Shown one piece after another: positions 54,137 to 63,603 of a DNA stretch of 64,000 nucleotides. The notes beneath the pieces were generated by a model that saw only the letters and a program-made list of their open reading frames with translations, was not told where the DNA came from and searched no databases. The translations under genes were made by a program, and so were the position numbers. Source of the DNA: Oceanospirillum sp048270425 (lineage in GTDB: Bacteria > Pseudomonadota > Gammaproteobacteria > Pseudomonadales > Halomonadaceae). The stretch covers positions 1 to 64,000 of the forward strand of contig JBLWSY010000018.1 in the NCBI GenBank assembly GCA_048270425.1, read 5' to 3'. Numbering within the stretch: position 1 is the stretch's first letter; each line of letters opens with the position of its first letter.

Positions 54137-55090
54137 ATGCGTATACTGATAATTACAAGTGGTATTTCTCGTATTTGTGAACCGGTTTTCGATAATAAAT
54201 TTGATGTTGTCGGCGTCGTTGAGTCTATGCCGCGTGGATGGCAACCCAGCAGTGGGAAAAATTTGCGTAGTTTTTTGAAAGGAATTTATCGCACGGCTTT
54301 CAAGCGTAATATGAATCTTGAAAGGTTTTGTTTTGGTAAAGCAGTCCCCTACAATAAAATTTATAAAGGGAATGAAGCTGAAGTTACATCTTGGGTTAAG
54401 GGTCTCAATCCTGATCTGATTGTGGTTTTTAGCATGTCTCAGCTTATTAAAAAAGATTTAATTGATGTTCCAAAATATGGGGTTATCAATCTGCATCCGT
54501 CAATGTTGCCAGAGTATCGTGGGCCTAATCCAGATTTTTGGCAATATTACAATATGGAAATAAACCCAGGTGTAACGGTTCATTATATCAATGAAGGTGA
54601 GGATACAGGGGATATCATCTTTCAGGAGCGTGTGCACATTCCTTTGGGAACCAAGTCACCTGAAAGGCTGGATAAGCTAATTGGTGATGTTGGTGCTTCT
54701 CTGCTCCTAAAGGCAATCCAAGCTATACAATCAGGTACAGCCCCCCGAATTCGCCAGCCAACCGATAGTCCAACCTTACGGGCTAGAAATATACAACCAG
54801 AAGAGCATAAAGAAATTATTGACTGGAAAAATTGGCCAATAGAGCGCATCTGGCACGTTATGCGAGGAACTGAGCTTTGGCTTAACGCCGTTGAACAACC
54901 CAAGGGCATTTTTAAAGGCCAGCGTTGGTTGGTTGGTAAGTACGAGAGAAAAGAAAATACTGAGAAACCGGGTACGTTAACACACTTTAAAGGAAAAAAA
55001 GCTGTGGTGACCCCCGAGGGCTATATATTTATTGATATAAAGTTCAGCTTAAAGAAATCTTTGCTTTTTGTTCTTAATTTAAAATTTTGA
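54137..55090 (+). CDS. Formyltransferase, probably on an amino sugar
   Basis: 317 aa of the methionyl-tRNA formyltransferase fold. The N-H-D catalytic triad is Asn118, His120 (N-L-H-P-S-M-L-P-E-Y-R-G) and Asp156 (E-G-E-D-T-G-D-I). Its place in the locus suggests N10-formyl-THF-dependent N-formylation of a nucleotide-linked amino sugar (as with WbkC, VioF or ArnA-type enzymes). The last 60 residues have weak similarity to the FMT C-terminal barrel. Its stop overlaps the next start in TTGA. Confidence 0.85.
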   Translation: MRILIITSGISRICEPVFDNKFDVVGVVESMPRGWQPSSGKNLRSFLKGIYRTAFKRNMNLERFCFGKAVPYNKIYKGNEAEVTSWVKGLNPDLIVVFSMSQLIKKDLIDVPKYGVINLHPSMLPEYRGPNPDFWQYYNMEINPGVTVHYINEGEDTGDIIFQERVHIPLGTKSPERLDKLIGDVGASLLLKAIQAIQSGTAPRIRQPTDSPTLRARNIQPEEHKEIIDWKNWPIERIWHVMRGTELWLNAVEQPKGIFKGQRWLVGKYERKENTEKPGTLTHFKGKKAVVTPEGYIFIDIKFSLKKSLLFVLNLKF

Positions 55091-56061
55091 GTGAGCCAGT
55101 GACTAATAAAGAAAAATACCGACAATTCTGTGAGCAAGACCCCGGCATCTCTATTTTCAGCCAAGCCTGGTGGCTGGATGCAGTTGCAGGTGACAATTGG
55201 GATGTATGCATGGTGGAAAAGGGCGGTCAGATCCTTGCCACTATGCCCTATGTGTTGCAGAAGCGATTTGGGTTGACGCTATTGACGCAGCCTAAGCTAA
55301 CCCAAACGCTTGGCCCTTGGCTTAAACCATCTACGGCGAAATACAGTAAGCAGCTTTCTCAGCAAAAAGATTTAATGGAAGCTCTGATTCAACAATTGCC
55401 AAAGTACCATTACTTCAGTCAGAATTGGCATTATACCAATAAAAATTGGCTGCCTTTTTATTGGAAAGGTTTTGAGCAAGTAACACGTTATACTTATGTG
55501 ATTGATAATTTATCTAATATTGACGATATTTGGGGCGCGTTCCAAGAGAACATTAGGAGGGAGATCCGTAAGGCGGAAAATAAGTTTAATCTTGTTATAA
55601 AAGAAAACTTGCCTTTCAGTGATTTTTTGCTACTTAATCGGCAAACCTTCTCACGACAAGGAATGCAATTGCCTTACTCTGAAGCTTTTGTAAACCAGCT
55701 GCTATCTACAGCAAAAGATCGGAATCAATGCCGTTGGTTTATTGCGCAAGATAATAAAGGCCAAAATCATGCGGGTGTTTTGCTGGTTTGGGATGCTGAG
55801 TCGGCTTACTACTTAATGGGGGGGGGAGATCCTGATTTAAGGAATAGTGGTGCAACAAGTTTGTGCATGTGGGAAGCCATTAAATTTGCTTCCACTGTTA
55901 CAAAGCGATTTGATTTTGAAGGATCGATGATTGAGCCGGTAGAGCGCTTCTTCAGGGCTTTTGGTGCTAAACAAACACCCTACTTCACGCTGACACACCG
56001 ACCCTCGCGCTGGTTAAATACTGTTCAGCATTTAAGAAAGGCACTGAAAGGCCAAGCATAA
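55087..56061 (+). CDS. GNAT/FemAB-like acyl- or aminoacyltransferase
   Basis: 324 aa from a TTG that overlaps the preceding stop; GTG at 55099 is an alternative. It resembles the double-GNAT family of cell-envelope transferases (FemAB, BioF2-like acetyltransferase_6): F-S-Q-A-W-W-L-D-A-V near 24-33, I-R-R-E-I-R-K-A-E, and A-Y-Y-L-M-G-G-G-D-P. A poly-G tract of nine G's (55818-55826) encodes the G-G-G segment and could be prone to slippage. The group transferred is unknown. Confidence 0.7.
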   Translation: MSEPVTNKEKYRQFCEQDPGISIFSQAWWLDAVAGDNWDVCMVEKGGQILATMPYVLQKRFGLTLLTQPKLTQTLGPWLKPSTAKYSKQLSQQKDLMEALIQQLPKYHYFSQNWHYTNKNWLPFYWKGFEQVTRYTYVIDNLSNIDDIWGAFQENIRREIRKAENKFNLVIKENLPFSDFLLLNRQTFSRQGMQLPYSEAFVNQLLSTAKDRNQCRWFIAQDNKGQNHAGVLLVWDAESAYYLMGGGDPDLRNSGATSLCMWEAIKFASTVTKRFDFEGSMIEPVERFFRAFGAKQTPYFTLTHRPSRWLNTVQHLRKALKGQA

Positions 56062-56175
56062 TTGGCTAGAAGCCCCGCGCTGCCGGATTCTTCTGCGACA
56101 ACGTTTTCTACCTTGTTTACCTCGACAAAGAACATAAACTCTGGTTTAGCGCACGCTGATCCATCAAGGCATCTC

Positions 56176-57525
56176 ATGACTTCTTTTACTTCATCAGCCC
56201 TTCGCTGGCTTGAAACACTTCTGCAAGAGCGCTTTGGTCGCAGGTTCATGCTGGTCCAGCAGGTGAATACGTTACAGCTGTCTTTACCCGGTAGTGACGG
56301 GGTTATTACCTTTGACCCATTGCAAAGTGTGTTTCATCAGTCGCGCTCCGATTTTCCGTGCCAGGAGTGGTTGGCTTCTACTGAGGGTTATACCGGGCCG
56401 ATTGAAGATGTTATTCCAGCCCCTTCTGAAATGGCTCTACAAGTACCGTTGATCGAACTGAGCGAACAAGGTGCAACCGTTCACTACGACATACTGGGAC
56501 TAACCTACTGGATGCTAACTAGGCTGGAAGAGGTCGGCCGGACTGACTTGGACAACCACCAAAGGTTTCCGGCAACAGCTTCACATGCTTATCAAAACGG
56601 TTATTTAGAGCGGCCCGTTGTCGATGAGTGGCTGATTATTCTGGGACAGGTTATTCAGAGAGTATGGCCGAGAATTGAGCTTAAACAACATGAGTTCATC
56701 ATCAAAGTTTCGCATGATGTGGACACTCCTAGTTTGTATGGCTTTAAGTCATGGCCGATGATAGGTCGAATGATGGCAGGTCACCTGCTAAAACGCCGTG
56801 ATATCAAGGCCTTCTTTGCAGCTCCCTATGTAAAATTCGCCACACGTAGTCAGCTACACCCAGGTGATTCTTGCAATACCTTCGATTGGTTGATGGATGT
56901 ATCCGAGGCCAACAACCTGAAAAGTGCTTTCTACTTTATTTGTGGTGGCGACCATCCCAATGATGCTGATTACCAACCTGAGGATCCTGTGATTCGCAAC
57001 CTTATGCGCCGCATTCATGGGCGTGGCCATGAAATAGGGTTGCATCCGAGTTACAACACTTTTCAGCAGCCAGAATTGATTAAGGAACAAGCAGATCGGC
57101 TTAAGCGAATCTGCGCTGAAGAGGGTATTGAGCAAAAGAAATGGGGGGGGCGAATGCACTACCTGCGCTGGGAGCAGCCGGTTACGATGCGTGCTTGGGC
57201 GGATGCAGGTATGACCTATGATTCGACTCTAGGCTATGCCGATAGACCGGGTTTTCGTTGCGGTACCTGCCATGAATACCTGGCATTTGATCCGGTAGCG
57301 CAAGAGCCACTTAGTTTGCGTATTAGACCGCTGGTGGTGATGGAATGCTCAGTTATTGATGAGGCTTACTTAGGGTTGGGTGTTACCGAGGCAGCAGAAA
57401 AGAAAATGAAGCAACTCAAGACATACTGCCAGCAGGTTAACGGTACTTTTGGTTTACTGTGGCATAATTCGTATTTTAAGACAAAGCAACTCAATGAAAT
57501 CTATACCGCAATACTGAGTAATTAA
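56176..57525 (+). CDS. Polysaccharide deacetylase-like protein with N-terminal extension
   Basis: 449 aa from ATG 56176, which has AAGG six bases upstream; the frame extends back to a TTG at 56062 but that start has no ribosome binding site. The N-terminal 170 residues form a separate domain (resembling DUF7033). The C-terminal part is an NodB-type deacetylase: S-H-D-V-D-T-P (metal-binding Asp), H-E-I-G-L-H-P-S-Y-N (catalytic His motifs), and Y-D-S-T-L-G-Y. Such fusions are frequent in O-antigen loci. A tract of eight G's lies at 57143-57150. Confidence 0.8.
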   Translation: MTSFTSSALRWLETLLQERFGRRFMLVQQVNTLQLSLPGSDGVITFDPLQSVFHQSRSDFPCQEWLASTEGYTGPIEDVIPAPSEMALQVPLIELSEQGATVHYDILGLTYWMLTRLEEVGRTDLDNHQRFPATASHAYQNGYLERPVVDEWLIILGQVIQRVWPRIELKQHEFIIKVSHDVDTPSLYGFKSWPMIGRMMAGHLLKRRDIKAFFAAPYVKFATRSQLHPGDSCNTFDWLMDVSEANNLKSAFYFICGGDHPNDADYQPEDPVIRNLMRRIHGRGHEIGLHPSYNTFQQPELIKEQADRLKRICAEEGIEQKKWGGRMHYLRWEQPVTMRAWADAGMTYDSTLGYADRPGFRCGTCHEYLAFDPVAQEPLSLRIRPLVVMECSVIDEAYLGLGVTEAAEKKMKQLKTYCQQVNGTFGLLWHNSYFKTKQLNEIYTAILSN

Positions 57526-57528
57526 TTC

Positions 57529-58869
57529 GTGCAAAAAGACATATTAAAAAATTCAAGAATCCTCTCGCTGTTTGTGGTGGTGCAGTTCACGTCTTTTCTT
57601 ATCTATCTAAACGCCAATATTATTAGTGTAGGAGAAATGGGAACAGCGTTGCCCCTGTTAGCTGTTTATGTTGGATTATCTGGAATTATTTTTTTAGCGC
57701 TTTGGTTGCAAAGAGGATTTTATTTTAGAGTCAACCTGTTTGTTTTCTTGTTGCTCATCATTTGGGTAGCTACTCGTATCATTTTTGACTTAGGGAATAT
57801 GGAGTATCTTAAGCAAATCACCGTAGCGACAACGGGCGGGATGCTCCTTTTTTACCTGCTCGGTGCTTTTTTTGGTATCAGTTATCAAAGTGTCTTAGTG
57901 CAAACCGAAAAGACTTTTTTTCTTAAGTTTTTGGTCTTTGTTTTTTTGTGTTTGATGATATGGATGTTGTACAACTTCTCACAACGTTTACATCCACGAT
58001 TATTTTATCTATTGGATGTCAATGGTGCTTATCAAAGGCCCGGAAACTTTCTATCAATATCTTTTATTGTGGTTTCTTTTTTCTACTTGACCTTTGTTCT
58101 GCAACGAATTGAGATTAAAATTAGCGCTTTAAGTGTTTTTTTCTGGTTCTGTATCTACACATCTTCAGCTTTAATGGCGTTGGCTGGGTCTCAGTTGTTT
58201 GGCTCTAACAGTGCCACGGCTGTTATTTTAGGTGTGTACCTGATTACGTTGGTGATGACACTCATTTTACCGTTAAAAGTGATCTGGCTCAGCTATTTGA
58301 AGCAAAAGTTAGCCTTGCCTTGGTCCAAGCGTTTGATAAAAAATATGAGTTTAATGGCTTTACTCGGCTTATTGCTTTTTATTGGAATAATAATACTAAT
58401 TATAACAGTAACAGGGTTCGACATTACCAGTTTGAGGCTGCTAGGCTTCGGCTCTGGTACTAATACCTCTTTGCTTAGTCGAATTGAAATTCTATTAGAA
58501 ACAGGGGCCAATCAACTCAGCTATGCCCCTTTCTTGGGTAATATAAATGTTGCTTATCTGACCACTGGTAATTCTGGTCGAACCTTGCACAGTTTTTTCC
58601 CTTATGTGATGGCGAACCTTGGATTGGTTGGCTTAATGATCGTGCTGTTGCTGTTCACTAGTGTACTAGTGCAACTTTACCGTGAAAGTAAGCGAGGTAG
58701 GTATACCGGGCTCTATGGCTATCAAGCTAATATGATCGGAGTCTATTCCATTTTTGTTTTCCTTTACATTTTATTCTTTGCGAGCTTAGCAACGGGTGTT
58801 TCCTGGGCGGTTCTTTGGTTTACGCTTGGTTTTGTTTCCAAGCCTTTTGGTTTTAATGAGCGTATTTAA
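57529..58869 (+). CDS. wzy: Wzy-type O-antigen polymerase
   Basis: 446 aa from GTG 57529, with about eleven membrane helices, an extended periplasmic loop between about residues 300 and 360 (L-L-G-F-G-S-G-T-N-T-S-L-L-S-R-I-E-I-L-L-E-T-G and L-H-S-F-F-P-Y-V-M-A-N-L-G), the usual form of Wzy and O-antigen ligases. A polymerase is more likely than a ligase because it sits inside the repeat-unit locus beside wzx. Stop overlaps the next ATG (TAATG). Confidence 0.8.
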   Translation: MQKDILKNSRILSLFVVVQFTSFLIYLNANIISVGEMGTALPLLAVYVGLSGIIFLALWLQRGFYFRVNLFVFLLLIIWVATRIIFDLGNMEYLKQITVATTGGMLLFYLLGAFFGISYQSVLVQTEKTFFLKFLVFVFLCLMIWMLYNFSQRLHPRLFYLLDVNGAYQRPGNFLSISFIVVSFFYLTFVLQRIEIKISALSVFFWFCIYTSSALMALAGSQLFGSNSATAVILGVYLITLVMTLILPLKVIWLSYLKQKLALPWSKRLIKNMSLMALLGLLLFIGIIILIITVTGFDITSLRLLGFGSGTNTSLLSRIEILLETGANQLSYAPFLGNINVAYLTTGNSGRTLHSFFPYVMANLGLVGLMIVLLLFTSVLVQLYRESKRGRYTGLYGYQANMIGVYSIFVFLYILFFASLATGVSWAVLWFTLGFVSKPFGFNERI

Positions 58870-60752
58870 TGTGTGGCTTTCTAGGTGGTTTTTATAAAAA
58901 GCCCAAAGATGAATCTTTGGTTAAAAAATCTTTAGACCTAATTCAGCATCGTGGACCTGATCATAGTTCTTTTTGTGAGAGCATGATTGATGATGGTTTC
59001 TTGTATTTGGGTCATACTCGTCTTTCAATTATTGATTTAACAGATTCTGCAGCTCAGCCATTTCATTCACGATGCGGTCGTTATGTGCTGATATTCAATG
59101 GCGAAATATATAACTATAAGGAAATTAAGGAAGAGTTAATTGGTTTTGGATGCTATTTTCATACGGAATCTGATACAGAAGTATTATTAAATGCCCTGAT
59201 TTTATGGGGTACTGAGTGTCTTCCAAGGTTGATAGGGATGTTTTCATTCGTCTTGTACGATAAGCAGCAAGAAAAATTACTTCTTGCTCGGGATGCATTT
59301 GGAATTAAGCCTTTCTTTTACTCTATAAAGGATGGTGAAATTACATTTGGTTCTGAGATTAGAGCGCTGCTTAGTCTGAAAAATGATAAGGCGAAGCCTA
59401 ATTTACAGCGTGCATATGACTACTTAGTGCATGGTGACTATGACTCGACTCAAGAATCTTTCATAGATGGCGTTTTTCACTTATCACCTGCACACTATTT
59501 CACCTTTGATCTGAAAACAAAAATTGCCACACAGCCTGAGTGCTGGTGGCAGCCTGTGATTAATACAAATGATAATATCAGCTTTGATGAAGCTGTTAGT
59601 CAGCTAAGAACATTATTCTTGGATAGTGTCAGAGTGCATCTGCGTAGTGATGTGCCACTTGGTGTGGCTTTGTCAGGTGGAATTGATTCTTCAGCAGTTG
59701 TTTCAGCCGTTCGCTATCTTGAGCCAAGCCTTCCCATTAAAACTTTTAGTTATATCGCTAGTGATCCAAGAATTTCTGAGGAAAAGTGGGTTGATCTACT
59801 GAATGAAAAAATGGGAGCCAAAGGTCATATAGTTGTTGCTAATCAAGAAGAAATGCGAGAAGACTTGGATGCTATGCTCCTTAAGCAAGGCGAGCCATTT
59901 GGTGGCACAAGTATTTATGCTCAATATCGTGTTTTTAAGCTTGCCAAAGAATCAGGCGTAACGGTGACCCTGGATGGCCAGGGGGCTGATGAGCTTTTGG
60001 CAGGCTACTCAGGTTATCCAGGTCATCGTTTGTTAAGTATTATTGAGAATCAGGGATGGTTAGCCGCGCATCGTTATGCTAAGCGTTGGTCACAATCGCC
60101 AGGCCGAAGTTATGCTTTGGCTTGGCAGTATTTGGGCCGTATCAAGCTGCCTGATACACTTTACGAGTTTGCGCGTAAGAAAATGGGGCGAGATTTTCAG
60201 CCAGCATGGTTGAATATTGACTACCTAAGCCAAAGGGGGGTTGAGTTCAAGGAAAAACGCGCCCCATTAAAACAAGAAAACAAAGGATTAAGAGTTAAAG
60301 AAGCTTTAGCTAATTCACTTACAGGCCGTGGATTGTCTTCCTTGTTACGGCATGGCGACCGTAACTCAATGGCCTTTTCAATAGAAAGCCGTGTGCCTTT
60401 CCTTACCTTGCCATTGGCTGAGTTTTTATTGTCTTTGCCTGAGAATTACCTAGTTTCAGATGATGGTGTGACTAAACATGTTTTTCGTGAAGCTATGCGC
60501 GGTATTATGCCCGATAGTCACTTGGATAGAAAAGACAAGATAGGGTTCGCCACACCTGAATCAACTTGGTTGTTGAATATGGTTGATGTGATTAAAGACT
60601 GGATTTCCGATGCGCCAGAATTGCCATTTTTAGATAAATCAGAACTTTTAAAAGAGTTTCAGCAAGTTGTTGATGGTAACAAATCATTTGATGGTCGAGT
60701 GTGGCGTTGGGTCAACTACCTGCGCTGGTGTACATTGATGGATATTGCATGA
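58869..60752 (+). CDS. asnB: Asparagine synthase-like amidotransferase, second copy
   Basis: 627 aa, a distinct paralogue of the one at 52339 rather than a duplicate. Cys2 nucleophile (M-C-G-F-L-G-G), N-G-E-I-Y-N-Y, synthetase P-loop S-G-G-I-D-S-S at about 269-275 and D-G-Q-G-A-D-E. Overlaps wzy at its start and the next glycosyltransferase at its end. Probably a second uronic-acid amidating enzyme, suggesting two different uronamides or a divided role. Confidence 0.84.
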   Translation: MCGFLGGFYKKPKDESLVKKSLDLIQHRGPDHSSFCESMIDDGFLYLGHTRLSIIDLTDSAAQPFHSRCGRYVLIFNGEIYNYKEIKEELIGFGCYFHTESDTEVLLNALILWGTECLPRLIGMFSFVLYDKQQEKLLLARDAFGIKPFFYSIKDGEITFGSEIRALLSLKNDKAKPNLQRAYDYLVHGDYDSTQESFIDGVFHLSPAHYFTFDLKTKIATQPECWWQPVINTNDNISFDEAVSQLRTLFLDSVRVHLRSDVPLGVALSGGIDSSAVVSAVRYLEPSLPIKTFSYIASDPRISEEKWVDLLNEKMGAKGHIVVANQEEMREDLDAMLLKQGEPFGGTSIYAQYRVFKLAKESGVTVTLDGQGADELLAGYSGYPGHRLLSIIENQGWLAAHRYAKRWSQSPGRSYALAWQYLGRIKLPDTLYEFARKKMGRDFQPAWLNIDYLSQRGVEFKEKRAPLKQENKGLRVKEALANSLTGRGLSSLLRHGDRNSMAFSIESRVPFLTLPLAEFLLSLPENYLVSDDGVTKHVFREAMRGIMPDSHLDRKDKIGFATPESTWLLNMVDVIKDWISDAPELPFLDKSELLKEFQQVVDGNKSFDGRVWRWVNYLRWCTLMDIA

Positions 60753-61870
60753 AAATAGCGAATTTGGTATTAAATAATTTTATAAATGATAGCCGTGTCC
60801 TTAAAACATCCAAAACATTACTTGATTCTGGCTATGATGTCTGCGTTGTTGCTTTACATGAAACGGCGTTAAAAGAGCATGAAACAATAAGTGGTGTTTC
60901 TGTACATAGAATAAAGCTCGTTAGCAGAGCCTGGTCAAAACATAGGCTAATACAGGTGCTCAAGCTTTTTGAGTTTATAGGTCGTTTTGTTTTTCGTTAC
61001 CGTAAATTCGATGTTTTGAATTGTAATGATCTTAATGGGCTTTTTGTTGGTTTTTGTTGTAAATTAACAAGGCCAAAAATTATCATTGTTTACGACTCGC
61101 ATGAATTCGCTATTAATGATGTGCCTAATCAATCGGCACGTTCAATAAAGTTAAAAAAAATGCTTGAAAGGTTCTTGATAAGGTTTGCCCGTAGTGTAAT
61201 CAATGTCAGCGATTCCATTGCCAATGAATATGCACGACTCTACAATATTCCCAAACCTCACATTGTTTTAAACTGCCCTGTGTATCATGAGCAAACTAAA
61301 CGGAACCTGTTCCGTGAGAACTTGAGTATACGTTCTGATCAAACCATTTTTCTCTACCAAGGTAGTCTCAGTAAAGGTCGAGGAATAGAATTATTGCTAG
61401 AAGCCTTTTCTAATCTTGATACAGATAAGAATGTTTTGGTTTGCATGGGATATGGGGCTCTTGAAGGTTTGATCCGAGAAAAGGCACAGCAACAAAGCTC
61501 TGTTTTTTTTCATCCAGCAGTTACCCCCGATGTGTTGTTGAACTACACCAGCTCTGCTGACTACGGTGTTTCCTTTATTGAAGACTCCTGCCTTAGCTAT
61601 CGCTACTGCTTACCCAACAAAATGTTTGAATACCTGATGGCTGGTTTACCGGTGCTATCCTCAAATCTTTTTGAAATGAAACGGCTGGTCGAAACAGAAG
61701 GTGTCGGAATCGTTGCTGAAGAAAACACTGTAGAGGGCTTCAGAAATGCGGTAGAAGCCTCTTTAAGCCAAGACTACGATGCTATTCAGCAAAATGTATT
61801 TGCGGCCCGAAAAAAATATTGCTGGGAAGAGCAGGAGAAAGTTTTGAAAGAGATTTACCATGCCCTATAA
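60749..61870 (+). CDS. GT4-family glycosyltransferase
   Basis: 373 aa from ATG 60749 (ATGA overlap with asnB-2; an in-frame upstream frame to 60701 is a shadow of asnB-2). A GT-B fold retaining glycosyltransferase: N-terminal acceptor domain starting M-K-I-A-N-L-V-L-N, then Y-Q-G-S-L-S-K-G-R-G-I-E-L-L-L-E-A-F, and the donor-site segment P-N-K-M-F-E-Y-L-M-A-G-L-P-V. Sugar specificity is unknown. Overlaps the next gene by 11 bases. Confidence 0.88.
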   Translation: MKIANLVLNNFINDSRVLKTSKTLLDSGYDVCVVALHETALKEHETISGVSVHRIKLVSRAWSKHRLIQVLKLFEFIGRFVFRYRKFDVLNCNDLNGLFVGFCCKLTRPKIIIVYDSHEFAINDVPNQSARSIKLKKMLERFLIRFARSVINVSDSIANEYARLYNIPKPHIVLNCPVYHEQTKRNLFRENLSIRSDQTIFLYQGSLSKGRGIELLLEAFSNLDTDKNVLVCMGYGALEGLIREKAQQQSSVFFHPAVTPDVLLNYTSSADYGVSFIEDSCLSYRYCLPNKMFEYLMAGLPVLSSNLFEMKRLVETEGVGIVAEENTVEGFRNAVEASLSQDYDAIQQNVFAARKKYCWEEQEKVLKEIYHAL

Positions 61871-62975
61871 TCTTAAAGTTGCCCACCTCACCTCTGTTCA
61901 CCCGCGCTTTGATACCAGAATCTTCCTCAAGGAGTGTACTTCTCTTGCTCAGAATGGCTATTTAGTCTCGCTTATCGTTGCAGATGGCAAAGGCGATGAG
62001 GTCAAAGACAACGTAACCATCTACGATGTAGGTGCATCCAAAGGTCGTCTGGACCGTATCCGTAATGCGCCTGGACGGGTTTTAAAAAAAGCAGTAGAGC
62101 TAAATGCTGATATATACCACCTTCATGACCCGGAGTTAATACCGGTTGGTCTGAAACTGAAACGCATCGGTAAAAAAGTTATATTCGATATTCATGAGAA
62201 TACTGATTTGCAGATCTTAACTAAAGAATGGATTCCATTTTTCTTACGCAAAATCATCTCATACACGTATGCTAAATATGAGTTATTCGCATGTCGAAAG
62301 TTTGACGCACTGGTTGTCCCCCAGTTTTCGATGAAGCAGAAGTACTTACTGTATGCTAAAACAGAGCTGATAGCTAACTTTCCTTCTGAAAGTATGGGGC
62401 ATATTAAAAGAGAAAACTTGAGCAAATTTAAATTATTGTATTCAGGTGGTCTTAGTGAGGCCCGTGGCCTTTTTAATATGCTCAATTTAGTAGCTAGGCT
62501 TGCTGAGAATAACCCTCAATACCATTTAACTCTTGCTGGACCGATCAGTGCTACTGATTTAAATAAAGCCAGGAAGCACCCTGGATGGAAGAACACTACC
62601 TACCTTGGTGTTTTGTCCAAAAATAGAATATATGAAGAATATATGAATAATTCCATCGGTTTAATAATGTTTAATAATGTCGGTCAATATTATATGGCTT
62701 ATAGCTTGAAGCTTTTTGAGTATATGCAGTGTGGGCTGACTGTAGTTATGCCGAATTTTGGTGACTGGATTGGTTTCAATAGCATGAATAATGTTGGTAT
62801 TAATATTGATACAAATAGTGCCCCAAAAACTGCTGGTTTAATCGATAATATATCTAATGAACAGCTACAGGATTTTTCTGAACATAATGTTAATCTGGCA
62901 TTAAATAAGTTTATGTGGAACTCTCAGGAAAAAATATTGATCGAGTTATATGAGGGGTTAATAAGTGAACACTGA
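61860..62975 (+). CDS. GT4-family glycosyltransferase, second
   Basis: 371 aa. Starts V-A-H-L-T-S-V-H-P-R-F-D-T-R-I-F-L-K-E-C, a motif seen in a group of O-antigen glycosyltransferases, followed by H-L-H-D-P-E-L-I-P and the donor-binding S-G-G-L-S-E-A-R-G and K-L-F-E-Y-M-Q-C-G-L-T-V segments. Its specificity is unknown. Overlaps the PIG-L gene by 11 bases. Confidence 0.88.
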   Translation: MPYNLKVAHLTSVHPRFDTRIFLKECTSLAQNGYLVSLIVADGKGDEVKDNVTIYDVGASKGRLDRIRNAPGRVLKKAVELNADIYHLHDPELIPVGLKLKRIGKKVIFDIHENTDLQILTKEWIPFFLRKIISYTYAKYELFACRKFDALVVPQFSMKQKYLLYAKTELIANFPSESMGHIKRENLSKFKLLYSGGLSEARGLFNMLNLVARLAENNPQYHLTLAGPISATDLNKARKHPGWKNTTYLGVLSKNRIYEEYMNNSIGLIMFNNVGQYYMAYSLKLFEYMQCGLTVVMPNFGDWIGFNSMNNVGINIDTNSAPKTAGLIDNISNEQLQDFSEHNVNLALNKFMWNSQEKILIELYEGLISEH

Positions 62976-63603
62976 TTTTAAAAACATTCTGGTTTTAGCC
63001 CCTCACACGGATGATGGTGAACTCGGTGCGGGTGGGTATATAGCAAAACTGATAGAGCAGGGGGCTAAGGTAACGTATGTAGCCTTTTCAACTGCGGAAG
63101 AATCGGTTCCCAGCCATTTACCAAAAGATATTCTCAAAACTGAAGTTAAGGATGCGACGTCAAAGTTAGGTCTTTCTCCCGAAAATCTAATCATATTTAA
63201 TTATCAAGTCAGAAAGTTAAACTATGCTCGGCAGGAAATTCTTGATGATCTAATCAAATTAAGAAGAAAAAACGAATATGACCTTGTTTTAATGCCGTCC
63301 TTAAAGGATATTCATCAGGATCACACAACCATAGCACAAGAAGGTTTGCGTGCATTTAAGAACACTACAATATTAGGTTATGAGCTTATCTGGAACAACC
63401 TTTCTTTTGATACCACTTGCTTTATTAAACTGAACCGCTCCCACATCGAATCAAAATTCCAAGCGCTTCAGTGCTATCAGTCCCAATCTGGTAGAGATTA
63501 CATGGCGCGTGATTTTATTTTTTCTCTCGCAAAAACACGTGGCGTTCAGATTGGCGCAGAGTATGCAGAAAGTTTTGAGGTGGTTCGATGGGTTATAAAT
63601 TAA
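62965..63603 (+). CDS. PIG-L family N-deacetylase
   Basis: 212 aa from GTG 62965. LmbE/PIG-L zinc deacetylase: A-P-H-T-D-D-G-E-L-G-A-G-G at 12-24 (PHxDD metal motif) and D-I-H-Q-D-H (metal-binding HxxH-type site near 114-119). It removes N-acetyl groups from GlcNAc-like sugars. The next gene is an LpxD-like N-acyltransferase, so the two may exchange the acetyl group for another acyl group. Confidence 0.9.
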   Translation: MNTDFKNILVLAPHTDDGELGAGGYIAKLIEQGAKVTYVAFSTAEESVPSHLPKDILKTEVKDATSKLGLSPENLIIFNYQVRKLNYARQEILDDLIKLRRKNEYDLVLMPSLKDIHQDHTTIAQEGLRAFKNTTILGYELIWNNLSFDTTCFIKLNRSHIESKFQALQCYQSQSGRDYMARDFIFSLAKTRGVQIGAEYAESFEVVRWVIN

